Origin: Leptodactylus fallax
Lineage: Eukaryota > Chordata > Amphibia > Anura > Leptodactylidae
NCBI GenBank assembly: GCA_947044405.1
Contig: CAMRHE010000358.1
Location: forward strand, 620,001 to 684,000
Length of the DNA stretch: 64,000 bases
Direction: 5' to 3'
The notes below the pieces were generated by a model. That model was not told the DNA's origin. It worked only from the letters and a program-made list of their open reading frames with translations, and searched no databases. Below, in pieces: positions 27,112 to 39,308 of this stretch. The translations under genes and the position numbers were made by a program. Positions within the stretch are counted from its first letter, which is position 1; each line of letters begins with the position of its first letter.

Positions 27112-28329
27112 GGCTACTGTCTTGTGGCACAAGGTTAGAGGAGGCTGGGTATTTATAAAGCTGTAGAATATGTATCACTTGGCCTTTCCTAACGATGATA
27201 GTGAACAAGCCATAACCCTGACTGACTAATGAAGGTCTGAGATCTCGTTATCTGAGCACACAAATCTATAAGGGTTCCCAAACTTTTGCAAGGTACTCCT
27301 TTCCCTTTTTCACTCTAAAATTATACTCAAACATAATAATACACTGATATTGCTTAAATTAATCTTTAACTTTATGCCTTTTAAAGATCATTTCATCTTC
27401 AACTTGCTTAACTGTTCACAATAACAGTCATTTTGACCAGGGTTGCCCAAACTTTTGCATGACACTGTATACAAATATTATATATATATATATACACACA
27501 AAGACAGAGCACCTAACATTTTGCTGTTGCAGAGCTCAAAATCTACATTGCTCAAAATATAGCATACTTCCACCAATAGAGGGAGCCTACTGCCTGCTTT
27601 AATGCACAGCTCAATAAAATGGTAGTTTGCGGTCTAAATTACCAATTTGTCATTAGGCTGTTTTTTTTCAAAAATATGACAATATGACCCTGCATTCACA
27701 GGAAAAGTACAAAGGGACTTTCTAGAGTTCTAGCCAGAGGCGTAGCTAACTGGGGGGCTGAGGGGCCCACTGACTCATTGGGGCCCACCCAGGGGCCGCC
27801 ATTAATACATCCTTTATTTCTAACTAGATCCTGCTTCCTGCAACTTAACAGTATTGTAAACCGCAAGCCAATGCAGGCCTGCGGTTTACAAGACGCTGAG
27901 ACCACGGTCTGCTTCTCAGCACGGGGGGCGCGATGACGTCACAACATCGTGCCGCCTGCGCTCAGACACAGACGTCCTGTGCGTGGACAGGGAGGAAGCG
28001 GCGGTTCCATTCATCAGGATCGAAGGTAGGTGAGTATGACTTTTTTTTTTCTTTTTTTTGTGGGTATATTAATAGCATAGCTCCCAGTGTGGGAGTCCCA
28101 ATTTTACACAGCTGTCCCGCTATGCCCCTGAAGTGTTTTGCTGTTAATCTTTATTAGGGTAGTGTAAAAGGTAGATGCTAAATCCTAGTGGGTAAAGGAC
28201 CTTTCATGACGTCATGACCATGTGATCAGACTCTTGTGTGGGCGGAGCTATTCTGGATACCGCGGGACAGACTGTGATGTTACACAGAAAGCTGCTGGGA
28301 ACAGAGAGTGATCGAAGAGACAGAGACAC

Positions 28330-28730
28330 AGCATTTGTGATCAAGAGGGGGGAACTGGGGACAGATGTAGGGGCCAGTTAAACTGAAGGCAGATGAAGGG
28401 GGCAATTAAACTGCTGGCAGAAAAAGGGGGACATTAAGCTGGTGGTAGATGGAGGGGGCAATTAAACTGTGGGCTGATGAAGGGGGCATTAAGCTGGTGA
28501 CAGATGAAGGAGGACATTAAGATGGTGTCAGATAAAGGGGACATTAATCTGGGGGAGCAGATGGAGGGTGACATTAAACTGGGGGCAACTGGAGGAGGAC
28601 ATTAAACCGTGGGGGGTAGCTGGAGGGGGACATGTCTGCCTCTAGTTGCCCCCCAGTTTAATGTTCCCCTCCAACTACCCCCACTGTTTAATGTCACCCT
28701 ACAGCTGCCCCAGTTTAATGTCCCTCTCTG
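28330..28730. repeat. Degenerate tandem repeats that switch to inverted orientation
   Basis: Units of roughly 29-31 bp built on GGGGACATTAAACTGG plus CAGATGGA repeat from about 28330 to 28632. From about 28636 the sequence reads the complement (CCCCCAGTTTAATGT and similar), so the array folds back on itself. The unit is unrelated to the minisatellite at 5221-6262. Confidence 0.7.
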
Positions 28731-29275
28731 GGGCACGATTAGAGGGACTTAATACTGTGGGGCAATTGGAGGAGAACATTATAATGTGGGGGCATATAAT
28801 GTTAGGGTTACTGTAGGAGCATTATACTGTGTGGGGGCACATAGAAAAATAGATGAGAGTGGGCGGAGTCAACATATAAGTGGGTGAAGCTAAATTTGCC
28901 GCGGCGCGCATAGCACACTGTATATTTTGTCCCTCTTTCTGTACTTTGAAAGTTGGAAGGTATTTAATAGTATAAGGGGTGGTTAGGAGGGGGAAATATA
29001 ACTATAAAGGAAGGATTCATTAGGGGGCATTATGACAGTGGGGGGTTCATTTATATAAGGGTTTTTGGGGGGCATTATGAATCCAAGGGGGGAGGTTATT
29101 TATATAAGTGGCCATTAGGGGGCATCATTTATGTTAGGAGGCATTATGAACATAAGGGGGTGGTCATTGATATAAGGGGTCATTAGAGGTGCAGTATTTA
29201 TGCCAGGGGGAATCAGGGCATAATATGAGGGGGCAATTAATTTAATTAAAGTTGCACTTGGGCTTTATTAAGTCT

Positions 29276-29785
29276 AAGGCCCCACGTAGTGGGCTCCAGC
29301 AAAAAAAAGTGCTGCAGGCAAAACCACGGCGATAACATTGTGGTTTTTCCCACAGCGCTTTTTCACAGAAGGTTCGCAGAGGTTTCCTCTATGGACTTTC
29401 TGTTTTTAATACACCTATACAGAAGCTGAAAGCGTTTTCATAGGTATAATTGACATGCTGCAATTTACAAAACCGCAACGGTTTTGGAAATTGCAGTGCG
29501 TCTGCTGCACATATTTTTCCGTAGTTTGTGGATGGGATTTGCTAAAATGCCACGTTTTTTTTTCTGTGGGTTTTCGCCACATGAGGCCCCATCCCATCCC
29601 CACTTTGCAGTCAATTTGCGCAGCGGATACACTGTGATTTCCAAAACAGTCGCAGTTTTGGAAATCACAGCATGTCAGTTATACCTACGGAAATGCCAGC
29701 GGTTTCCCTATAGATATAATTGAAGCAGAAATTCCGCAGAGGAAACCTTTCTGTGCAAAGTGCTGCAGGAAAAACCGCGATCAAT
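29276..29785. repeat. Nested inverted-repeat element inside the hAT
   Basis: AAGTGCTGCAGG lies near both ends (about 29306 and 29757). Blocks such as GCAGAGGTTTCC and GGAAACC, and paired ATTTCCAAAAC/GTTTTGGAAAT motifs, form several stems. Parts resemble the MITE at 4312-4666. Exact termini are uncertain. Confidence 0.5.
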
Positions 29786-31198
29786 AAGAGGAGCCAAAGA
29801 TGTCTGTGCTGCAAACTTTACAGAGACTGGAAGAAGTGGTTATGGCCGTCCAGATGAAAGAGATGGGGAATGTGAAGGATTAGTCAGAGACGTCACCTGT
29901 AAGTCACTAAATGTTACTGCCCTGTATTCACCTAAATCGTCTGCAGAGCCCTGTGTAGAGCCGCTATATACCACTATACGCTCACCGTATACTGATAGTA
30001 TCGGTATACAAACATGTCCAAGTTGGGGGCCCACTTGGACATGTTGGCCCCCCCTGTGCTGAACCCCTAGCTACGCCTCTGGTTCTAGCCAACCTTTAAT
30101 GCACCTTTCACACTACTTACCTAAAGAGAACCTGTCTGGTAATTTCTGATGCCCTTCCTCAGCACATGGTATGAGAGAGGAAGAGAAGCTGAGCTCGGTG
30201 ATATATAAGTTTACATGATTTAGAGTAAGATTCCTGAGTAAAAAGGGAAGGGTCATAGAGAGTTTATTTGTCCACACATAGTAAGCAGGACTCCCACTGG
30301 CTCTTCTAGGAGTCCAGTCAGGATTTACTCTACTTTTCACTCAGAAATCCTTCTCCAAATCATATGAACCCGTCTATCAGAGAGCTCAACTTCTATACCT
30401 CCATTATATGCTTTTCTCAGATAGGGTAACAAAAACCTCCTGAAAGGTTTCATTTGAAGTGGTATCAGTGCCAGGAGAATGTGTCACCAATGATCACATA
30501 TTACTGGTGGCTAATATATAAAATACGCTGTTTATTAGTGGCCATGCTCTCAACCGTGTTCCATCAGGGAAACACAGTCCCTGGTGAGCTGTATTTCATG
30601 GGCTGAAATTACACAGCTTTGTGTCAGTTTAGTACGGGCCATTTGGGAGCACTGCATCATAACCATGATGCAGTGAGATCTATGTACATAGTCATGGACA
30701 ATCCTGAAAATATGGCCCACTCACAGAACGTTTCCCAGGCAGAACACAGTTGGGTGCATGACCACTTATACAAAGGGCAAGCACATGGATTTCTGATGAA
30801 TGTGACAGCTGCAGAAATACTTTTTTTACTTGGCTAGACTTTTCCCAGATATGTATATCAGGAGATGACCAGCTTTACATACCAACATTAATTTGTAATA
30901 TTGTGTACATGTTGCCAATTCTGTATGTGTCCATTTGTGACCACCCAGTGGTTTGTCGTATGGCCTTTAGGTGGTGGTATTGCTAGAATGCCGAGATATG
31001 GCATTGAATTGATTTCATGAGAAACTGGAGTTCTTAACAAAATTGAAACAAAGGTAATGTTGGCCATATCTGTAGCCTCATAACTCATTGCCAAACTCTA
31101 TGAACTTTTTTCTTGTAATTTTTTTTTTTTATCTGAACAGTAGCATGAGTAAATTCTGAAGATATCTTTATTCTGGAGATTTCAGGATGTCCCTTATA

Positions 31199-31726
31199 CG
31201 AGGGGTGCCTGAAAAGTTCATAGCCCACCCATGAAATCGTTTTCACATGGTCTTGTTTTGCAATGCAATATGTTATTTAGTTATTTGAAAGGTCTCATGA
31301 GCAATCTGGATTTATTTAGATTTTTTTTTTTGTTTCAGGTACAGCATTTTAAAGTTAGGTAGTGAAACTGAAATATGGAAATGGAAGTTCACACATCGGC
31401 TGTTGCAATGGCTGCAATTCACTCCTGTGGTTTCCAACTGCTTCAGCCCCACCCTATTCCCCTGATTTGGCTCCCTCGGACTACCACCTATTCCCACAGA
31501 TGAAAAGGCACCTTGGTGGAAGTCGTTTTCCTACTGATGAAGCCGTCATGGATGCCGTAAAGGACTTTTTGGAGGAGTAGGACGGAACGTTCTACCACAG
31601 TGGAATAATGAAACTCCAAGAGTGATGTATGACCCTCAAAGGAGACTATGTTGAGAACTGACTGCAAAATTTCGATCCACGGTCACTACTTCTGGATCAG
31701 GCCATGAACTTTTCAGGCGCCCCTCG
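31199..31726 (+). mobile_element. mariner-like element, deletion derivative (528 bp)
   Basis: The ends are CGAGGGGTGCCTGAAAAGTT and AACTTTTCAGGCGCCCCTCG, with TA at 31197-31198 and 31727-31728. A full mariner is about 1.3 kb, so more than half is gone. A 3' transposase fragment remains (see next entry). Confidence 0.92.
31446..31655 (+). pseudogene. mariner DD34D transposase C-terminal fragment
   Basis: The translation contains YSPDLAPSDYHLFPQMKRHLG, the signature around the third catalytic Asp of mariner-type (DD34D) transposases, then FPTDEAVMDAVKDFLEE and a stop at 31578-31580. Family-like C-terminal sequence continues in a shifted frame (FYHSGIMKLQE), then more out-of-frame residues. The helix-turn-helix region and the first two Asp residues are deleted. 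Confidence 0.88.
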
Positions 31727-33244
31727 TACCTCATATACACACAGTTCAGTTCGACTTCTGAACAGTCTGTGTTTCTATAGTGTAGAGAAAACCCATGAAA
31801 TCACAGAGTGAGCATACAAACTCTATGCAGATGTACCCTGGTTGACCGCAATGCTAGTAGAACTCATGCTTACAACCCTGACCCTGTGTCATGCCCCCAT
31901 TAAAATTCAAGTGTGGCCTCTGGTGCCCATATGTAAATATCTAGCCAGAAGTGAGAAATCTGAACATGCGTTTGCAATTTTGAACCTTATTAAGGAAAAG
32001 TTTCAACATTCATACATTTATAGTCCGCTTACACATGTCGACGCTAGAGTCCTGGAATACTTGCATGTCTAATATATACAAATGCATCATTTTGGCAAAT
32101 TGCTAAGAAAAAGTCTAGCTAAGATGTAATGTGGAATTCAACCTCACCATGCCTTGGCTGCAACCTAAATCCCAAGGCATAATCATAATCATTGCAAAAC
32201 ATAAACACGCAGGCTTCAACCTCAGGAGATTTCCTTACAATCGGGGTCACTTAACTCCAATTTAGCTGAACTTGGCAAGAGCCGCCCGGCTGTTAATGAA
32301 TTTTCTCAGAATGGCTTATCTACAAAGTATGTAACATAATATGATGTGCAGTCATTAACCCCAGCAAGGAATTGCTGTTTACCAATGGCTTTTTATAATT
32401 CCTTAAATACATTAAACCTAATTAAAAGTCATAGACATGGCTGAAGTTGCAAACAGTACACATGTTTACAGTTTACCGTATGCGCTGAGAAAGGTCCTGA
32501 CACATATGGCACATGTATCCACCCAAAGAAGGCAAAGAAAGCCTCATACTGGGTGGAATCTGGAAGGATTTGATTTTTTTTCACAGTACTGTAAACTGCA
32601 AAAGACTGTGATATTCCATGCAGTTGTATCCACTTTGAAAAAACATATACCACATGTTAGGCCGGGGCCCCACATGGTGTAAACGCCGCGCTTTGGTATG
32701 TTAACCTGTGTTATATTATTTGGCTTACAAAAGTTAGTGCTCTAAAATCCTTTGTCTCATGAGTGAATGTTTCTCATGAATTTGTTTCAGGAATAGCAGT
32801 AATTCTTAACCAAGTCTGGGCTAAAGCAAGAGTGGGCACACCTGTATGGTATGTAAGAATGAACAGCCATACACATACACCTCAAGTATCAAATCCACAA
32901 TTATGTCATTTTTTTAATAACATAAAGTACCAGTACAATATTTTTATATTTCCAATAACAGTTCACTCTCTCCGTTATGGCCATTTTTATATAAGGGATA
33001 AATAGTTTTGCGTCTAGAAGCTGTGGGCTGGGCTAGTATTGTATTTTTTTGTTGCTGATTTATTTCCCCTGTAACTGGGGCTGACACATTAGATCCAGTT
33101 ACAATGGAAATACAGCGCCCTGAAACACACTGAAACATTGTCATTTGGGTCTGCTAACTCATGGTTTCATTGCAACTCATTCAAAGCTGTGTTTATAGTG
33201 ACGAAGAAGGCAAGGACGGCTCTTGCAAAGTTTGCAAGGACATT

Positions 33245-33466
33245 AAGGCTGAAGCCCCATGTTGTGGAAACGCAGCTTTTTTTGTTGCAGTTTTTGCTGG
33301 GGGTTTTTAAGCCAAAGCTAGGAGTGGATGGAGCAGAAGGGAGAAGTATAAGAACTTCCTATATATTTCCCATTCCTTTTGTAGCCATTCTTAGCTTTGG
33401 CTCAAAAAACCACAGCAAAATCTGCAACAACAAAAGCTGCGTTTCTGTAATGTGGGGCCTCAGACT
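33245..33466. repeat. Inverted-repeat MITE
   Basis: The left arm AAGGCTGAAGCCCCATG with AAACGCAGCTTTTTTTGTTG pairs with CAACAAAAGCTGCGTTTC and ATGTGGGGCCTCAGACT. The inner blocks TAGCTTTGGCT and AGCCAAAGCTA also pair. The termini resemble 4312-4666. No clear target duplication was seen. Confidence 0.65.
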
Positions 33467-33672
33467 AAAGGGGTTTCCAGTTTCAGCAAATAAATGTTAT
33501 AAATGTTTGTTTAATGAAAAAGTATACAACTTTCTAATATACTTTCTGTATCAATTCCTCTCTGCTTGCTGTCATTCATTGTTTACTTCTAGCGGATAGA
33601 AATCAGTCCAAGGTCATGTGATACGCAGTCCATGGTCATGTGATGGACACACAGGTGCACAGCTCGTTACCA

Positions 33673-36600
33673 GGCAGATCCAAGATGGCGCCGCTGAAGT
33701 GGCTGCCTGTTAGGCAGCTCTGAGACTCTCTCTTATTTTTTTCTTTCTCTGTCTGTTTTTTATCTCTCTACTTAATGGACTTTACACTATGAAGAAATGA
33801 AGAAACAAAGACTTGGAATTGGACCTTTGTGATACTTTTTTTTTTTTTTTGTTTTTATCTGTCTTTTTGTCCTGCTGAAATGGGGACTCTTGTGTCTGCA
33901 GGCATTTCTTTTGTCTACACAAGAGAGAAATTACTGCAGCTTAGAGTCACAACAACAGGGCTGCATACCATTTGCCCACCCATCCCCCAAGAACTCTGGA
34001 GAAAGAAAAAGCGGGGGGAGGGGCTGCAGAGCAGGAACTCTTCAGAGGATTAAAAAGAGGCGTTACCGAGCAACTGTTCCCTCCATCATTATGGGCAATG
34101 TGAGATCTTTTGCAAACAAGATGGATGAACTAACAGCGCTCACCAGGCATCATCAGGAGTTTCGGGTGTGCAGCATGATGCTACTTACAGAGACTTGGCT
34201 CACTGAAGTTACTCCTGACTCTCTGGTCTCCTTGGATGGTTTTAAACTCCTTCGGGCAGACAGGACAAGGGAGAGCGGTAAGAGGAAAGGAGGGGGGCTG
34301 GCAATGTTTGTGAATAATAGATGGTGCAATCCTAGGCACATTGTGATTAAGGAGCAAACTTGCTGTAAGGACATTGAACTATTAGCTGTGAGCATGAGAC
34401 CTTTCTATCTACCAAGGGAACTATCATCGTGATAGCTGCATATGTCCCCCCCTCTGCGAAAGCTGACGCTGCCTGTGAGGTCCTACAAGCCACGCTGAGC
34501 CAGTTACAGTCTCAGCACCCCCAGGCCCTCCTTCTTGTGTCTGGCGATTTCAACCACGCCTCTCCATCATCCACACTTCCCAGTTTCACACAGTATGTAA
34601 CCTGCCACACAAGAGACAACAAAACACTGGACTTGTTCTTTGCCAACGTGAGGGAGGCATATAACTCATCAGCCCTACCGCCCCTGGGAAGATCGGATCA
34701 CAACCTAGTACATCTCTGACCTCTGTACAAGCCACTTGTACGTAGAGAACCAGCTGTCACCCGCACAGTGAGGATATGGTCCGAGGAGAGTGATGAGGCT
34801 CTGAGGGATTGTTTTGACACAACCGCATGGGAAGTTTTGCAGGATTCGTATGGAGAAGATATAGAAGGACTCACACACTGCATAACGGACTACATTAATT
34901 TTTGTGTGGACAACACATTACCCACAAAAGTGGTGAGGTGCTTCTCCAACAACAAACCATGGATTAACTCTGATATAAAAACACTACTTAAGGAGAAAAA
35001 GATGGCATTCAGGACAAGAGATAAGGAGGGGTTGAGGGAAGTACAAAAGGAGCTGAGGCATCTAATCAGGCAAGGAAAATCCAGTTATAAGGAAAAAATG
35101 GAAAAGCAAATGGAAAGAAACGACATAAGGGGGGTCTGGGAGGGGCTTAAGTCAATTTCGGGTCATAAACAGTCGGTCTGCCAGATTGAGGCAGATGTTA
35201 ACTGGCTTAATGAACTAAACCTATTCTTCAACAGATTTGATCACACACCAGCTCCTCCCACCCCAGCATGTCCTTCAGCTCCCCTCACCACAATGACTTC
35301 ACCCCATTCACCCCATGTGGCTACTTCCCAACAGACCAGTAAATCCAGAAATCTGTCTTTATCTGACCACAGTCTGACCTTCACACGGGCCCAGGTGAGG
35401 AAGGAGATGAAAAAGATCAAGGCGAGGAAAGCCAGATGACATCAGTGCAAGGCTAATTAAGACTTGTGGGGACCAGCTGTGTGGTATAATTACATATATG
35501 TATAATATGAGCCTGAGGCAGGAAATAGTCCCTGAATTATGGAAATCTTCTTGTGTGGTACCAGTTCCAAAGAAACCTCACCCTATGGACCTCAACGACT
35601 ACAGACCTGTAGCACTGACATCCCACTTGATGAAGATCTTAGAGAGATTGGTTCTCACACATCTTCGCCCTCTAGTGAGCCCCGCTAAGGACCCTCTCCA
35701 GTTTGCTTATCGACCGGGCATTGGGGTAGATGATGCCATCATCCACCTTCTGCACAGGGCTCTGTCTCACCTGGAAAAACCAGGGAACACGGTGAGAATA
35801 ATGTTCTTTGATTTCTCCAGTGCTTTTAACACCATACAGCCCAGGTTACTGAGAGACAAGCTGGGCCTTGCTGGAGTGGACCACCACCTCTCCAACTGGA
35901 TCCTAGACTACCTCACAAATCGACCTCAATACGTGAGAGCCCAAGACTGTGTGTCAGGTACCGTGATCTGTAATACGGGGGCACCTCAGGGTACGGTTCT
36001 CGCCCCTTTCCTCTTCACACTGTACACTGCTGATTTTAGGTGCAACTCATCCAGCTGCTACCTACAGAAGTATTCTGACGACTCTGCAATAGTAGGCCTC
36101 ATCACAGACGATGATGACAGGGAGTACAGAGAACTGAACCGGTTTTTTGTGGACTGGTGCCACCAGAACCACCTGAAGATTAACGCGGGGAAGACCAAAA
36201 CCAGTGGACATCCTGGGGACGGGCATCGAGATTGTGAACACCTATAAGTACCTGGGTCTGCTCCTTAATAATAAGCTGGACTGGGCAGATCATATGGAGG
36301 CCCTGTACAGGAAGGGCCACAGCAGGCTCTACCTGCTTAGGAAGCTGAGAGCCTTTGGAATCCGGGGGGCACTTCTTAGGATTTTCTTCAACTCGGTAGT
36401 GGCATCAGCCATCTTCTTTGGAGTGGCCTGCTGGGGGAGCAGTATATCAACCAGGGACAGAAATAAACTTGACAAGCTGATTAGAAGGGCCAGCTCTGTC
36501 CTGGGGAGCCCACTGGACCCAGTGCAGGTGGTGGGTGACAGAAGGATACTGTCCGTGGTGAGCTCCATGCGGGAGAATAACTCCCATCCCATGCATGAGA

Positions 36601-36938
36601 CTGTGATTGCGCTGGGCAGTACTGTCAGTGACCGACTGCTCCACCCTAGGTGTGAGAAGGAGCGCTATCGGAAGTCTTTCCTCCCCACCGCGGTTAGGCT
36701 GTACAACCAACACCGACCTAAGCGGAGATCATTACATACAGAGAACTGAAATATCTCTCTGCCTGTTAAATCCCCCCCCCCCTCTGCTACGTTCTATCTG
36801 TCTGTCTGCTATTAATGTAATGCCTCTCACCTTGGAACATTCCTGTACATGTTGTATTTGTATTTGTATCTGCTTATCTTATCTTATCTTTGCTGCTGTA
36901 ACACACTGAATTTCCCCACTGTGGGACTATTAAAGGAC

Positions 36939-36980
<42 letters not shown>
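33673..36980 (+). mobile_element. Rex1/Babar-like non-LTR retrotransposon (LINE), about 3.3 kb
   Basis: The element starts near GATCCAAGATGGCGCCGC, a 5' leader typical of CR1/L2/Rex-type LINEs, and ends in CTGAATTTCCCCACTGTGGG, a short A-rich stretch and a (TTA)n tail (36939-36980). One coding region encodes an AP-type endonuclease followed by reverse transcriptase. Ends in a simple repeat rather than poly(A) fit the Rex1/Babar and L2 groups; I favour Rex1 from the RT wording. It is near full length but carries at least three frame disruptions. No target duplication was recognised. Confidence 0.88.
34088..36749 (+). pseudogene. LINE endonuclease / reverse transcriptase, frameshifted
   Basis: The endonuclease half shows LTETWL, VSGDFNHAS and GRSDHNLVHL. 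The reverse transcriptase half shows DLNDYRPVALTS, FDFSSAFNTI (first catalytic Asp), GAPQGTVLAPFLF and YSDDSAIVG (catalytic DD), then HLKINAGKTK. The C-terminal tail has TYKYLGLLL and KSFLPTAVRLYN. The frame changes near 34425 (inside the endonuclease), there is a stop at 34717-34719, another change near 35430 before the RT, and a further change with a few codons lost near 36195. Otherwise little is missing, so the copy looks moderately young. Confidence 0.92.
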
Positions 36981-39039
36981 GTCTGATTACTGTGCTGTGA
37001 CTGTAACGAGCTGTGCACCTGTGTGCCATGGACTGATTTTTATCCACTGGAAGTAAACAAAGGAAGTTATAAACAACTTTTCATAAAGTAATAGTAAATG
37101 TTAATATATTAAACTCTGTAATATCTTAAAGAAATCTGTTTTCTTCTCCACTTTTCAGGTAGATTTACCTTCTAAATATTAGTCTATGAAGAGGGGAAGA
37201 GTGATAGAAAAGACTATGCTGCTCCTACACTGCTACTCTGTACACTTTTAACACTACTAGGCTTGTAGATAAGAGGCTACTAGCGCACAGAATGAGGTAA
37301 TAAGTCACACAGAGCTCTATGTGTGAGGCTCAATATGGGCAGGAATAAAATGTAAACAAGCAGTCAGATTGAAGATAAGGAGCAGGAGAACAGCAAATAA
37401 GCGGTGAAGGAAACAGATCTCCTTAAGATATATTACAAAGCTTCTTATATTAACCTGTACTATTTATTTATGTACACTTTAAAGGGAGGTACTTTTTAAA
37501 GGGAAAATTACCCATTTGTTTAAACCAAGTTTTTATGTTAAATATATTTTTTGCTTTTTTTTTTTTTAATTTTACATGTCACTACCATGTCATACTTTTT
37601 TTTGGTTTTAATTTTTTTTTAAACATACTAAACCCTGAAATTTTCTTGGGTTTCAATATTTTATGCAAGAGATAAGAGTTCATCATTGATGGCATCTTTA
37701 AGCAGAAACAAAATATTCTCATTGTGCGGGTGCACTTTGTATTTTAAACACTTGTAAAAAATGCCTAAATATTTTGGTGATGTTTAATCATTTTGAAACA
37801 ATTAGGACATGTATTTCTTCCTATTATTTTTTAAATCTTGTAATTCTGCCTATAGGAAACAACAACTTTCCAATATTTTGCTATTAACTTTAAACATAAT
37901 ATAAATAATGCCAATGAAAACGGCATGAAAAAGCAGCATGTAAATTCAGCCTAAAGCAGAGCTGCATCAAAGGTTAACTCCTCAAGCTAGTTTCAGTCTA
38001 GTCCTGTTTCTCATTACAGATGTACACACATCAGATAATAGCAGATCAGTATAGCCCTGAACATAAATATATGGAAGTATTAGGTATCCACCATATTGGA
38101 AATCACTTTTGAAAGTGCGAGCCTTTCTTTTTGTCACTGAACCACAATAACTAACTTGACATATACAAGTGACCCAGGGACCAAAGGTTAACAAATGGTG
38201 GAAACATGTCAGAGAACAAAGGCCGCGCAAACAAATGGTTCTTTAATGTTCTGCAAATATTCACCATGCTCTGTAGATATATTTGACAAGTGAATTAACT
38301 TGACACAATTGAATTTGACAGAACATTTTTCACAACTAAAGTGAATAGTTCTCATTTCTAGATGTAGTACATTGTAGTATATACTTTTATTTGTATCATT
38401 ATCAAACTAGGCTAAAGCTTTGTTCACATTTGCGCTAATTTTTCCATTGTTCTGCTCTGTTATAGGATAAAAATAACAAAAACGTTGGATCTACTTCATG
38501 ATGTTTCTAACAACTTGTCATCTTTCAGGTATAAACATGAAGATCTATCAATCATTTTATTAGCAGAAATATAGCAAACAAGTGTACTGAGCCAGTAGTA
38601 TTAGCACTTCTTATTGATGTATGGCATCTATGGTCAGTCTACAAAATTGTCAAGGCCTCAAGTCTTCCTTGACTCAATCCAAAGGCTACACTTTACATTG
38701 TCCCGTGATCTGTACAGTACAGATCACTATACATACTTGCAGCCACCACTCTGCTGTAAAGGGCCTTTATAAATCCCTTCTTCTAAAAAAATGGGCTGTT
38801 TCAGCAGGGCTCCCACGAATCCAATAATTATGATAGATTTTAGTCATATGCCCTTAATGATTACAGTAAGGAACCCCCTTTAAAGCTGGTGCACATAATA
38901 CCCACACCAAAAAAACAACCAGTCCATAGTCTACTTATTAAAAGATTTATTTACTGGTGTCTGGAACTTTCTCAGTTAGAATGTATTCTCTAGCCCCCAA
39001 CCCCTCCTCCCTCCAAGCATAGGTAGTTGTGATGTGCTA

Positions 39040-39308
39040 TTTAAGCTCTGTAATGTCAGAAGGGCGGTGTCCAACAAAGGGCGTGACTCAGAACTCGAAT
39101 CAGAGGCAGTCATTGTCAGAGCTCAGAGTTACACCCTTTGTCTGCTCCTGCCTGACACCGCCCCCGACAGCATCAGACACGAAAACAAAGAACACTGATT
39201 GCTCAGGAATGGTGAGAGCTAAAAAGAAAATTCCACCTGTGCCAGAATTAGTGAAGCAGTGATTATTACATGAGTTAAAGACCTGTAGGAGGTGGTGAAA
39301 GGTTCTCT
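39040..39308. repeat. Partial copy of the MITE family at 63010-63419
   Basis: GTAATGTCAGAAGGG, GACACCGCCC, GCTCAGGAATGGTG and GGTGGTGAAAGGTTCTCT occur in the same order as in 63120-63419. The right end abuts TTAA (39309-39312), and another AGAGGTTGTCTGG terminus starts at that same TTAA, suggesting two TTAA elements back to back. The left terminus is missing. Confidence 0.65.

Larger units (their letters stand above)
25717..27467 (-). mobile_element. Tc1-like transposon with SINE insertion (1,751 bp)
   Basis: The ends are CAGTGGCATGCAAAAG and CTTTTGCATGACACTG, with TA at 25715-25716 and 27468-27469. Terminal similarity extends inward (AGTTTGGACACCCC against its degraded complement; TTGTGAACAGTTAAG against its complement). 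It carries a broken transposase on the minus strand and a tRNA-derived SINE at about 26525-26740. Removing the insert leaves about 1.54 kb, normal for Tc1. Confidence 0.93.
27735..30081. mobile_element. hAT-like non-autonomous element with perfect 8-bp target duplication
   Basis: The ends are perfect inverted repeats (CAGAGGCGTAGCTA and TAGCTACGCCTCTG). The 8-bp duplication GTTCTAGC is exact at 27727-27734 and 30082-30089, diagnostic of hAT transposition. The interior lacks any transposase open frame. It carries purine-rich tandem blocks (28330-28730, 28980-29240) and a nested inverted repeat (29276-29785). The length is 2,347 bp. Confidence 0.88.
33580..37075. repeat. Palindromic repeat split by a LINE
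   Basis: The left arm (33580-33672) holds TGTTTACTTCTAGCGGATAG, ATCAGTCCA and ACACAGGTGCACAGCTCG. The right arm (36995-37075) is its reverse complement (CGAGCTGTGCACCTGTGT, TGGACTGAT, TATCCACTGGAAGTAAACA). The LINE at 33673-36980 occupies the loop, so a short palindromic repeat existed first. Outer limits of the repeat are uncertain. Confidence 0.8.

Noticed and set aside
33829..34090. Separate ORF1 for the LINE
   Set aside because: The frames before the endonuclease are short, low-complexity or without a nucleic-acid-binding motif; probably 5' UTR.
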